A DNA stretch of 25,147 nucleotides from an uncultured Bacteroidales bacterium (GCA_900545245.1 UQYV01000048.1:1-25147), one strand, 5' to 3'; shown: positions 1-6,728, numbered from the stretch's first letter. Made by a program: numbers and translations. The notes: a model not told the origin generated them from the letters alone.

Positions 1-2
1 TA

Positions 3-380
3 TCACCCGAAAAACAAAAAAAGAGCGACTAAATTACTTTTTAGTCGCCCCCATTTCATTTTTCTTGGGTGTACTAATTCATACATGGCTCCCAACATCA
101 GTTGAGCTTCCGGACTACCTTTTGATGCCGCATCAGAAAACCACTGGAATGCCATATCGTTGTCAGACGCACCATAAATACCCTCAAAGCATGCCATTCC
201 AACAACGAATGCCGCATCTGCAAATCCCTCAAGAGCATAAGGTTCTATCTCGTGAAAGATCTTCTCTGCTTCCTCTATACTTACGCAATTTTCGTAATCC
301 TCCATCAATTTTGCCAACTGTGCAAGACACTCCTCGTCTGACACACCTTTGAAATACAACAGTCTATTATTTTGTCCCAT
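3..380 (-). CDS. Short Sel1-repeat protein with an eroded C-terminus
   Basis: A 125-residue protein with one recognisable Sel1-like repeat (about residues 55-100; the stretch reading AFQWFSDAASKGSPEAQLML is typical). Sel1 repeats are helical pairs used for protein-protein contacts; the partner here is unknown. No signal peptide or membrane segment is seen, so it is probably cytoplasmic. After the repeat (residue ~102 on) the sequence loses family character and the reading frame continues straight through a rho-independent terminator hairpin, ending in a hydrophobic SNLVALFLFFG tail encoded by that hairpin and its T-tract. This suggests the original stop was lost by a small frameshift near the 3' end. 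It is the last gene of the minus-strand block, 68 bp after the lipoprotein gene, with a TAAATTTG box just upstream that may give it its own promoter. Gene call is good; function is unknown. Confidence 0.7.
   Translation of the reverse strand: MGQNNRLLYFKGVSDEECLAQLAKLMEDYENCVSIEEAEKIFHEIEPYALEGFADAAFVVGMACFEGIYGASDNDMAFQWFSDAASKGSPEAQLMLGAMYELVHPRKMKWGRLKSNLVALFLFFG
12..48 (-). terminator. Intrinsic terminator of the Nmad2-to-Sel1 minus-strand block
   Basis: Nine-base perfect stem (GCGACTAAA at 25-33 with TTTAGTCGC at 40-48, 6-nt loop) followed on the minus strand by TCTTTTTTTGTTT. It closes the minus-strand gene block and overlaps the 3' end of the Sel1 reading frame. Confidence 0.85.
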
Positions 381-399
381 ATCATAATTATTTATGGAA

Positions 400-407
400 C
401 AAATTTA
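400..407 (-). promoter_or_regulatory. Possible Bacteroidota -7 box for the Sel1 gene
   Basis: Reverse strand reads TAAATTTG, a full match to TAnnTTTG, about 20 bases before the ATG at 380. No good -33 element is seen at the expected distance, so this is tentative. Confidence 0.35.
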
Positions 408-448
408 TATAGACTTTGGAAGTTGTATGCGGAGTAGATCAGAAGCAT

Positions 449-1264
449 CTATAATATTAATCGTTTGAGGTCTTCAGAAGTGATAGAAAATGATTCCTCA
501 GCCCCTGAAGATTCCAACACATATACATACCTGAGAGAGCCATTTACTCGCAGCAAAGCATTTGTCATATTTTGAAAGGATTGATCACAATTATAAAGCG
601 TATGCATTTGCCCTCGAACCCTCTGCTCTATAGAGGAAATGTTAAAATCAATATCATATTGAAACCCCCAAAATGACGATAATCCCCCATCTTTTATCTT
701 GTCACAGACCTTATACCTATATACTAGCGAATTGTTTTCATAACATATTGATGACAAAGTTGTTGCCGCATCCAAAAACATAGGACATTGCAGATTTGCC
801 AGACCTGTCTCTACAAGCAGTGCAATGTTATCTACCTCTTCAGGTGTAAGTTCTTTCCAAAGCTTCGTACGAAGATAATGATTCTGTATGGTACTAACAT
901 GAGTACAACTATTCTTATCGCTTTGATATGTAACAGTTATATTTCCATCATTCTTCGCAATAAGTCTTACCGCTAACAAAAAATGCAGATCCATGTATGT
1001 ACTTGCAAGAAACATTAAATTAACCGCGTCAATAGCCTCCTCCCTATTCACCCTACTTAAGAGAACAAGATACTCTGGATCAACCGATATTTTCATTGAC
1101 ACATCATTTGTTTGAGGATTAATTTCGACCTCACTGACACGCCCCCACCAACCGTACAATCCATTTGAATTCTCAAAATGTTTCTTTATTCTATCTGCGG
1201 CAGAACACGACGAGAATACCATCATCACTAATGAAAAAATGGCAAGCTTTAACACCGATTTCAT
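449..1264 (-). CDS. Putative lipoprotein of unknown function
   Basis: 271 residues from the ATG at 1264. That start is preferred over the upstream in-frame ATG at 1285 because AGAGGAT lies just before it and because the protein then begins with a standard lipoprotein signal: MKSVLKLAIFSLVMMVFSSC, with the lipidated Cys at residue 20 (lipobox FSSC). The mature part is mixed alpha/beta in character with several Cys residues and no repeat or catalytic motif I recognise. It starts 49 bp after the stop of the TonB_C-domain gene and has no obvious promoter of its own, so it is probably co-transcribed. Sorting to the periplasmic face of a membrane or to the surface is inferred from the lipobox only. 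I do not assign a family. The coding region is AT-rich like the rest of the left block. Confidence 0.75.
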   Translation of the reverse strand: MKSVLKLAIFSLVMMVFSSCSAADRIKKHFENSNGLYGWWGRVSEVEINPQTNDVSMKISVDPEYLVLLSRVNREEAIDAVNLMFLASTYMDLHFLLAVRLIAKNDGNITVTYQSDKNSCTHVSTIQNHYLRTKLWKELTPEEVDNIALLVETGLANLQCPMFLDAATTLSSICYENNSLVYRYKVCDKIKDGGLSSFWGFQYDIDFNISSIEQRVRGQMHTLYNCDQSFQNMTNALLRVNGSLRYVYVLESSGAEESFSITSEDLKRLIL

Positions 1265-1313
1265 ATCCTCTTTTCTAATTATCAATTACTAAATCTATAA
1301 CGAACGAGAATAA

Positions 1314-2816
1314 TCAATAATAAATTGGTATTGAGTAGGTAACAGGCACCTTTGTCTTTCCCATATACCCAGGAGTCCATTGCGGCGATGTCAAAAAGAT
1401 TCTAAGAATTTCCTTTTGCAAAGTACCGTCTGCAACCCCTTGCATTTTAACGTTACACACCTCCCCACGTTCACTCACAGTAAATATAACTTCAGCAGCA
1501 TTCCTATCCTTGTTATTTCTAGCCCAATTCTCTTCAGCATATACTCTAAAAATATGGGAATCATTCAATTCTCCATTTAACCAATCACTAAATTTACATT
1601 GTGAAAACTTAGGAGGAATTTTATCCCCCTGAGGCAATTGTACATCCTTTTTATTCTTTGAAAACGGTTTAAATTTCAAGATTTTACAGTCATACTCATA
1701 CTCCTTATCTATTCTTGATACCTTCAAGTTTATCCTATACTCTCCTTTTCCATAATTCAGCTCATTAAGATACTGATTCAGATATGTATAATGGGCTGCA
1801 TACATACTCTTATTCTGTTTGCTACTTTCCTTATATTCAAGGTATCCATCGTGCAGTAGCACACAAAACTCCGCATTGGCGAACTCATATTGAACCGGCA
1901 CTATACCATACACTTTCGCCACAAAAGATGTATCCAAAACGGTTATATGTTGAGGGGCAAAAGACATTGAAGACACAATTCTACCAATCATATCTGCCAA
2001 TAATGATTCGGTGGTCCAATAATCGCTATTCTTAAATTCTAAATCGTCATTCTTAAATTTTATCGGAGACATTTGTGGAATCATCTCGCCTGATTTCGAT
2101 ATTACAATATAATCATCAAAATGCAGTTCCGCAGAACGAACTTCATTAGCACAACAAAATTCATACAACATCTTCCCTATCTGACGAGAAATAGAATCTT
2201 TGAGAGCAGTACTCATTTCCACGCCTTTTGTATTTGCTTGCAACATTACTTCATCTATAGCTTCGCGTCGTTTTAGAAACACATATTGCTCTGATGTAAT
2301 ATATTGGAATCCTTCCGGACCGCGCATGTTTACACTATATTGTATTCCTTGTCCTTGTGCACGAATAACATCTGCCTGCACCTTGGAGTATTTATTTTTA
2401 TAATAGCACGCAATCTGCTTATCTAACATTTCATCCAGATAAAAATCATTCTTCCTTAATACATCATCAATTTCATTATAAGTACCAGCTATCACAACAC
2501 CTGCAAATTCTACACGATTATTTCCGCCAAAACAGAAATAGCATTCTACAGACGAAATGTCGCTAAGTTTATCATACCTCAGGAGCCTACGACCGGACTC
2601 AAGTGAAACATCTTCTAATAGAATTGTCAAGGGGATGTTCATTTCTTTTTGAACACCTTCAATAGTTGCCCCTGTCATAACAAGATTGTGGATTTCAGCA
2701 ATTTGATCTGTCATCCATTCAAGTTTTACATCGTTAGGAGTATCCCCACAACTTTGAGCACGCAGCATATTTCCAAACGAACACATAAGGACAATCAATA
2801 ACACTACTCTTTTCAT
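1314..2816 (-). CDS. Secreted protein with C-terminal TonB_C-like domain
   Basis: 500 residues. Residues 1-20 form a Sec signal peptide (MKRVVLLIVLMCSFGNMLRA, cleavage near RAQS), so the protein is periplasmic or outer-membrane-facing. Residues about 400-500 resemble the TonB C-terminal fold common in Bacteroidota: a central FTVSERGEVCNVKMQG strand pair, then LRIFLTSPQWTPGYMGKTKV and a final VTYSIPIYY. Unlike a true TonB energy transducer it has no N-terminal membrane anchor and no proline-rich spacer, so it is unlikely to energise transporters; in Bacteroidota this domain also occurs in stand-alone periplasmic proteins. Residues 20-400 are not recognised. The gene starts 6 bp after the Nmad2 stop, a spacing that strongly suggests translational coupling in one operon. 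Domain call is moderately confident, function unknown. Confidence 0.75.
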   Translation of the reverse strand: MKRVVLLIVLMCSFGNMLRAQSCGDTPNDVKLEWMTDQIAEIHNLVMTGATIEGVQKEMNIPLTILLEDVSLESGRRLLRYDKLSDISSVECYFCFGGNNRVEFAGVVIAGTYNEIDDVLRKNDFYLDEMLDKQIACYYKNKYSKVQADVIRAQGQGIQYSVNMRGPEGFQYITSEQYVFLKRREAIDEVMLQANTKGVEMSTALKDSISRQIGKMLYEFCCANEVRSAELHFDDYIVISKSGEMIPQMSPIKFKNDDLEFKNSDYWTTESLLADMIGRIVSSMSFAPQHITVLDTSFVAKVYGIVPVQYEFANAEFCVLLHDGYLEYKESSKQNKSMYAAHYTYLNQYLNELNYGKGEYRINLKVSRIDKEYEYDCKILKFKPFSKNKKDVQLPQGDKIPPKFSQCKFSDWLNGELNDSHIFRVYAEENWARNNKDRNAAEVIFTVSERGEVCNVKMQGVADGTLQKEILRIFLTSPQWTPGYMGKTKVPVTYSIPIYY

Positions 2817-2822
2817 AACACC

Positions 2823-3416
2823 CTACTTTAAGTTTACATTACACATCTGACACTTGTCAGCATTCTGCCGAACAAAGTTTATAAATGAAGCCGGATTATC
2901 CGTGATATATCCGACAGAAGTCTGCCCTTTGGGAACATTGGGACGCACCTCAACAGGAATTTCCAATGGCGTAGAGTCCTTTGTACCACCGAAATAGTAG
3001 AACTCTTCACAGACAAGGACATACTTGCCATTCATATCCTTGGTTTTCTGTTTCTCCGTCTCGTGCCTGAGATTAGGAATAAGTCTATAGTCTTGGGACT
3101 GTGTCACATCGGGGCAATAGATATTATCTCCTGTAACAGTATTTCCCGTCTTATCGGGTCTTTTACTCGGGAACGCCTCCCAATACTCACCGTAGGATAG
3201 TTTCTTGGTTACTTTCGCCAAATAGACAAGTTTTTCCCGACCTACGGGCGTGTTATGAGTCTTCATTGACCTTGAAGTCCAACCTGCTATCCAATTTCCG
3301 TCTCCGACGGAGAGCCTCATTCGAGGCTTACAGGTTGCTAATGTTAGAACTCCATGATAGGGATTCGGAGCGAATCTGTCATCATGAGACATCTTGTAGC
3401 TGTATAGCTTTTCCAT
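2823..3416 (-). CDS. Nmad2-family protein (nucleotide modification associated domain 2)
   Basis: 197 residues from the ATG at 3416. The frame stays open to 3518, but the upstream part is encoded by a terminator hairpin, and family members begin at the MEKLYSYKMSHDDRFAPNPY motif, so 3416 is chosen. Family features visible: APNPYHGVLTLATCKP (residues ~15-30), GDGNWIAGW, LVYLAKVTKKLSYGEYW, GDNIY and the EEFYYFGG motif near residue 145. Nmad2 is a domain defined by comparative genomics as associated with nucleotide or DNA modification systems in phages and bacteria; its biochemical activity is not established as far as I know. No signal peptide, so cytoplasmic. It heads a block of envelope genes rather than modification genes, which is unusual. 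No strong Shine-Dalgarno is seen; a hairpin sits just before the start. The long structured leader upstream suggests transcription attenuation. Confidence 0.78.
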   Translation of the reverse strand: MEKLYSYKMSHDDRFAPNPYHGVLTLATCKPRMRLSVGDGNWIAGWTSRSMKTHNTPVGREKLVYLAKVTKKLSYGEYWEAFPSKRPDKTGNTVTGDNIYCPDVTQSQDYRLIPNLRHETEKQKTKDMNGKYVLVCEEFYYFGGTKDSTPLEIPVEVRPNVPKGQTSVGYITDNPASFINFVRQNADKCQMCNVNLK

Positions 3417-3428
3417 CACGGTATGATT

Positions 3429-3456
3429 TGTGTCCTTGGCAACCGACAGGACCACA
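3429..3456 (-). promoter_or_regulatory. Hairpin just before the Nmad2 start
   Basis: On the minus strand GTCCT (3448-3452) and AGGAC (3432-3436) form the top of a stem, extended by TGT/ACA across a one-base bulge; the loop is 11 nt. It lies between the leader terminator and the ATG at 3416, about 12 nt from the start codon, where it could influence ribosome loading. Confidence 0.45.
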
Positions 3457-3457
3457 C

Positions 3458-3600
3458 ATAAAAAAGAAGTGGATTGCCGTCCACTTCCTGTAAGGTATCG
3501 CCAAACACCTGCACGCACGCGAACAGCAACCCACCATATAGCGAGCTACCGTGCCTTGTGCGTTGAAATTTGGCGATTTTAACAGGAAAGGCACTTCAAA
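3458..3600 (-). ncRNA. Candidate structured leader RNA / small RNA before Nmad2
   Basis: On the minus strand a closing helix is formed by ATCGCCAAA (3569-3577) and TTTGGCGAT (3497-3505), perfect over 9 bp and enclosing 63 nt. A second outer helix, TTCCTGT (3582-3588) with ACAGGAA (3485-3491), continues it across an internal loop. Inside, ACGCAC/GTGCGT and GCACG/CGTGC pairings are possible. The outer helix and the downstream terminator stem share bases 3485-3487, and an upstream GAAGTG (3592-3597) could also pair with the terminator's CACTTC, so alternative structures are available. A consensus -7 box lies upstream at 3629-3636. No protein-like composition is seen in the overlapping frames. 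I do not recognise the family; a known Rfam class cannot be excluded. Confidence 0.6.
3460..3487 (-). terminator. Intrinsic terminator inside the Nmad2 leader
   Basis: Eight-base perfect stem (GAAGTGGA/TCCACTTC, 3480-3487 with 3466-3473) with a 6-nt loop CGGCAA, followed on the minus strand by six T. It ends about 44 bp before the Nmad2 start, so it either ends a stand-alone small RNA or acts as an attenuator for the operon. Its 5' arm shares three bases with the outer stem of the leader RNA. Confidence 0.85.
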
Positions 3601-3614
3601 TATGTATCAATCCA

Positions 3615-3907
3615 TTAAAGGATTACGACAAAGATAGGAAAAGCGAAAGATATCTTGGTGTTTTTTCGTAACAAATTTTGAAAGGACTTTTTATTCCACA
3701 AGTCTCTTGCTGTCAATCCATCTTTAAAAATTTCTTTCGGCATCTTACTATGAAGAGTCAACTCATACCTCAACAGATAAGGAGGTATAGTCATACATTT
3801 AGGCAGTTTCTTCTTTTTCTTGACCTCTGCTACCTTATCATAGAACTTTACCCTCACGCCACCCAAACCCCGCTCGAATGCCTGCTCGACAGCGAAGAAT
3901 AAAGTTC
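3615..3907 (-). pseudogene. Fragment of a gene II/X-like replication protein
   Basis: An open frame without a credible start. Its translation FERGLGGVRVKFYDKVAEVK followed by LLRYELTLHSKMPKEIF resembles the middle of phage/plasmid gene II/X replication proteins of Bacteroidota, which carry a VKFYDKv-E-K stretch followed by LRYE-R-RLP-F. The frame is open upstream only to about 3907, where it runs into the palindrome at 3908-3957; an in-frame stop lies inside that palindrome. N- and C-terminal portions of the parent are missing. The 3' end overlaps the promoter of the Nmad2 leader. It reads as the relic of a mobile replicon. Family assignment rests on motif memory and is moderate. Confidence 0.5.
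3629..3636 (-). promoter_or_regulatory. Bacteroidota -7 box for the leader RNA/Nmad2 operon
   Basis: Reverse strand reads TATCTTTG, a perfect TAnnTTTG. Start of transcription would fall near 3622, giving a leader of about 205 nt before the Nmad2 ATG. No convincing -33 TTTG is seen. Confidence 0.55.
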
Positions 3908-3957
3908 TGCTCTATTTCACAAAAGTGGCAATTTTGCCACTTTTGTGAAATAGAGCA
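3908..3957. repeat. 24-bp-arm perfect palindrome upstream of the ATPase gene
   Basis: Arms 3908-3931 and 3934-3957 are perfectly complementary with a 2-base TT centre. The core TGGCAATTTTGCCA (3926-3939) recurs exactly at 3999-4012. There is no T-tract, so it is not a normal terminator. It ends where the -33 element of the ATPase promoter begins and abuts the truncated replication gene on its other side. It could be an operator, a replication or mobility site, or a recombination end. Confidence 0.9.
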
Positions 3958-3987
3958 TTGAGATATCGTTCCAAATGACTATCTTTG
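3957..3987 (+). promoter_or_regulatory. Promoter of the first DUF4143 ATPase
   Basis: ATTG at 3957-3960, 19-base spacer, TATCTTTG at 3980-3987: close to the Bacteroidota consensus TTTG-N19-TAnnTTTG. Transcription should start near 3994, so the second palindrome core lies at the very start of the mRNA. Confidence 0.75.
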
Positions 3988-3998
3988 CGTCACAAAAC

Positions 3999-4012
3999 TG
4001 GCAATTTTGCCA
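3999..4012. repeat. Second copy of the palindrome core in the ATPase 5' UTR
   Basis: TGGCAATTTTGCCA, identical to the centre of the large palindrome at 3926-3939, 73 bp apart, and placed just after the predicted transcription start. Two identical palindromic sites flanking a promoter is the layout of an autoregulated operator pair; the regulator is unknown. Confidence 0.8.
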
Positions 4013-4028
4013 AAATTATGATGCAAAC

Positions 4029-5285
4029 ATGGAACTTAAACGTGAGCAATACCTAAAGCAACTGATTGACGGAAAGAATAACGGACTGATAAAAATCGTG
4101 ACAGGAATACGCCGCTGCGGAAAATCCTACCTTCTGTTCAAGTTATTCTACCGGCATCTGATATCAAATGGTGTTCAGGAAGACCACATCATACGCATTG
4201 CACTTGATGACATTGAAAATGAACCGCTCCGCGAGCCTATGACCCTTTACAAAGAAATCAAGTCCAGAATAGCCGATGATGGGCTCCATTATGTCCTGCT
4301 TGATGAGGTCCAGCTCGTTCCTCGGTTCGAGGATGTTCTGAACAGCCTGCTCAGAATAGAAAATGTAGACACCTATGTGACTGGCAGCAATTCAAAGTTT
4401 CTGTCAAGCGACATTGTGACCGAATTCAGAGGAAGGGGTGATGAAATAAGGGTTTATCCGCTGTCATTTTCCGAATACTGCTCAGGAACAAACCTTTCTG
4501 CAAACGAGGCTTGGAAAGACTACTACACCTATGGCGGCCTGCCTCTGATTCTTTCGATTAACAGCCCAAAGAAGAGGACCGATTACCTGTCAAATCTCTA
4601 TAAGAGCGTGTATCTCATTGACATAATTGAACGTCAAGGAATAAAGAACCGCATGGAATTTGAAAGACTGGCAGACACCACAGCATCATGTATCGGCACC
4701 CCGACAAACCCTACCAAACTATCCAATACGTTCAAGACGGAGATCAAATCTTCTATAAGTCCGGCGACAATCGATAATTACCTCGACTATATGAGAGATG
4801 CATTTCTGCTGGAAAAGGCAGTAAGATTCGACATAAAAGGCAAGAAATACATCAAAGGGCTGGCAAAGTACTATTTCACCGATGTCGGCATTCGCAACGT
4901 GGCACTTGGAATGCAGCAGCTTGAGGAGACTCACATAATGGAAAACATAATCTTCAACGAGCTAAGGATTCGAGGATTCAATGTCGATGTCGGAGCTCTT
5001 GAACAGCGCAGTGTTTCAGATGATGGGAAATGGCAAAGGAAACAGTTGGAAATTGACTTTGTAGCCAATTCGGGAAGCCAGCGATACTATATCCAGTCCG
5101 CCCTTACGATTCCGGATGATGAGAAACGCCGTCAGGAAACTGCCTCGCTTCTAAAAATCAATGACGCGTTCAGAAAAATCATTGTAGTCCGTGATGACAT
5201 CAAACCATGGATAGATGACAACGGCATCCTTACCGTCGGACTCTTCGAATTCCTGCAGAAGAAAGAGTGGACGGACTTTGAGTAA
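4029..5285 (+). CDS. AAA+ ATP-binding protein with DUF4143 C-terminus
   Basis: 418 residues from the ATG at 4029. The frame is open from 3975, but that ATG lies inside the -7 box, and the family starts with the MELKREQYLKQL region. Walker A is GIRRCGKSYLL (residues ~26-36), Walker B YVLLDEVQLVP, and the next motif TGSNSKFLSSDI matches the sensor region of these ATPases; YFTDVGIRN marks the DUF4143 part. The C-terminus contains EIDFVANSGSQRYYIQSALT, where the D of a PD-(D/E)XK-like fold is present but the usual EVK is replaced by IQSA, so any nuclease function is doubtful. This large family is abundant in Bacteroidota and its cellular role is poorly known. It is monocistronic, with a strong promoter and paired palindromes upstream, next to mobile-gene debris. 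Confidence 0.9.
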   Translation: MELKREQYLKQLIDGKNNGLIKIVTGIRRCGKSYLLFKLFYRHLISNGVQEDHIIRIALDDIENEPLREPMTLYKEIKSRIADDGLHYVLLDEVQLVPRFEDVLNSLLRIENVDTYVTGSNSKFLSSDIVTEFRGRGDEIRVYPLSFSEYCSGTNLSANEAWKDYYTYGGLPLILSINSPKKRTDYLSNLYKSVYLIDIIERQGIKNRMEFERLADTTASCIGTPTNPTKLSNTFKTEIKSSISPATIDNYLDYMRDAFLLEKAVRFDIKGKKYIKGLAKYYFTDVGIRNVALGMQQLEETHIMENIIFNELRIRGFNVDVGALEQRSVSDDGKWQRKQLEIDFVANSGSQRYYIQSALTIPDDEKRRQETASLLKINDAFRKIIVVRDDIKPWIDDNGILTVGLFEFLQKKEWTDFE

Positions 5286-5291
5286 AAGCAC

Positions 5292-5471
5292 TTACATCCG
5301 TTGCGTCCATAGCGGTTCGTTCTCCCATCCATTCGGAAATCCAAGAGCTGCCAAATCCCCCTCCGGATAATTGGAAGATAATGTGCGCATCTTCCCTAAC
5401 ATATCATTATCAGGTGATACGATGTCAAGGAAATGAATGATGAACCAAATCGCGACCGCATCAAATTTCAT
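5292..5471 (-). pseudogene. C-terminal remnant of an Abi_2-type abortive infection protein
   Basis: About 59 residues ending at a stop. The end LAALGFPNGWENEPLW and the preceding IIHFLDIVSPDNDMLGKM resemble the C-terminus of Abi_2 (AbiD/AbiF-like) proteins, which commonly end in a kYP-idl-aMGFP-nWe--PLW pattern. The N-terminal three quarters are absent, and upstream on the minus strand the sequence becomes the exbB promoter. It lies tail-to-tail with the DUF4143 ATPase, 6 bp apart. It is most likely dead; family assignment is by motif only. Confidence 0.6.
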
Positions 5472-5494
5472 CGTCGGGATTTCGAGAAAATTTG

Positions 5495-5502
5495 TATCTT
5501 TG
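5495..5502 (+). promoter_or_regulatory. -7 box of the exbB-exbD-tonB operon
   Basis: TATCTTTG, a perfect match to the Bacteroidota -7 consensus, 43 bases before the exbB ATG. No clear -33 TTTG. The leader between them is AT-rich. Confidence 0.6.
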
Positions 5503-5545
5503 CGGGTTATTCGGATTTTTTGAAAAAATTTAAAATTTAAGGGAT

Positions 5546-6262
5546 ATGTCATTAAGCTTACTTCAGAGCATTGCGGACACGGCGGCAACGGTTTCGGAGA
5601 TTGTTCCGGCTCCGGTGCAGCAGGAAGTGAAGATGTCTTATTTTGAGTTGGCCAAGGCCGGCGGATGGCTCATGATTGTGCTGCTCCTGCTCTCAATCGT
5701 TGCGGTCTACATTTTTGCAAGCAAATGGTGGATGATTCACAAGGCAGGGAAGGTCGAGAAGAATTTTATGAATGAGATCAGAGACCTCATCCATGAGGGA
5801 AAGATAAAGTCGGCGGTTTCGCTGTGCCAGAGGTATGATACACCTTCGGCAAGGCTTGTCGAGAAGGGCATTGAGAGAATCGGAAGGCCGCTTCAAGACA
5901 TCCAGACAGCCGTCGAGAACATGGGCAGCGTTGAGGTCGCAAGGCTTGAGAAGGGTCTGCCTATGTTGGCGACCATCGCCGGCGGTGCCCCTATGATTGG
6001 ATTTCTCGGAACGGTGACCGGTATGATTCGCGCATTCTTCAATATGTCCACGGCCGGAAGCAACATCGACATATCGCTTCTCGCCGGAGGTATTTACGAG
6101 GCGATGGTAACCACCGTCGGCGGTCTTGTCGTCGGAATCCTCGCATATTTCGCCTACAACTACTTGACCTCCAGGATTTCAGACCTCGTGTTCAAGATGG
6201 AATCCGTGACCATCGACTTCATGGATCTCCTGCACGAGCCGGCGGAGAGTGGAAAGGAATAG
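5546..6262 (+). CDS. exbB: MotA/TolQ/ExbB-family proton channel protein
   Basis: 238 residues. ExbB assembles with ExbD in the inner membrane and uses the proton gradient to drive TonB, which powers outer-membrane uptake of glycans, iron and vitamins. The first membrane segment is at residues ~38-58 (GWLMIVLLLLSIVAVYIFAS), a cytoplasmic domain follows, and two C-terminal segments hold the family signature GGAPMIGFLGTVTGMIRAFF and EAMVTTVGGLVVGILAYFAY. The start at 5546 is followed by another in-frame ATG at residue 30 (MSYFELAKAGG) that would also make a plausible protein; the first is kept because it sits a suitable distance from the -7 box. exbD follows after 27 bp. Confidence 0.93.
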   Translation: MSLSLLQSIADTAATVSEIVPAPVQQEVKMSYFELAKAGGWLMIVLLLLSIVAVYIFASKWWMIHKAGKVEKNFMNEIRDLIHEGKIKSAVSLCQRYDTPSARLVEKGIERIGRPLQDIQTAVENMGSVEVARLEKGLPMLATIAGGAPMIGFLGTVTGMIRAFFNMSTAGSNIDISLLAGGIYEAMVTTVGGLVVGILAYFAYNYLTSRISDLVFKMESVTIDFMDLLHEPAESGKE

Positions 6263-6289
6263 AACTTTGATTTTTAGGGATTTAGAGAT

Positions 6290-6700
6290 ATGGCTATAAG
6301 AAGAACAACAAAGGTGGACTCTGGATTCTCGATGTCGTCAATGACCGACATCGTGTTCCTGCTGCTCATTTTCTTCCTGGTCACATCGACGCTCATCAAT
6401 CCCAACGCGCTGAAGCTGCTGCTTCCCAAGAGCACTGGGCAGGTGTCGGCAAAAGCGACGGTGAGCGTGTCGATTGCGGATCACGGCGAAGACGTCTACA
6501 CCTATCATATCAACGGGAACAAACAGCCTGTGCCTTTCAATGAAGTGGAGGATGACCTGATTGACCTGCTTCAGGGAGAAGAAGACCCGACGTTCTCGAT
6601 TTATGCGGACGAGACGGTTCCTATCAAGGAAGTGGTGCAGGTGATGAATATTGCAAAGAGAAACCACTATAAGGTCATTATGGCCACCCAACCGGAATAA
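6290..6700 (+). CDS. exbD: ExbD/TolR-family biopolymer transport protein
   Basis: 136 residues. Partner of ExbB in the proton-driven TonB motor. A single N-terminal membrane helix (MTDIVFLLLIFFLVTSTLI, residues ~18-36) contains Asp20, the conserved proton-carrying aspartate of ExbD/TolR. The rest is a periplasmic domain. The length is normal for the family. It lies 27 bp after exbB and 28 bp before the TonB-like gene, all on one strand, so one transcript from the 5495 promoter is expected. Confidence 0.93.
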   Translation: MAIRRTTKVDSGFSMSSMTDIVFLLLIFFLVTSTLINPNALKLLLPKSTGQVSAKATVSVSIADHGEDVYTYHINGNKQPVPFNEVEDDLIDLLQGEEDPTFSIYADETVPIKEVVQVMNIAKRNHYKVIMATQPE

Positions 6701-6728
6701 AAATTCCGTTAAATATGGAATTAAAATA

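Noticed and set aside
3417..3518. N-terminal extension of Nmad2 back to 3518
   Set aside because: The extra 34 residues are coded by the terminator and hairpin; the family motif begins at the ATG at 3416.
3382..3594. 70-residue open frame across the leader RNA and terminator
   Set aside because: It crosses a terminator hairpin and T-tract, overlaps the Nmad2 start in another frame and has no protein-like features; the RNA fold explains the sequence better.
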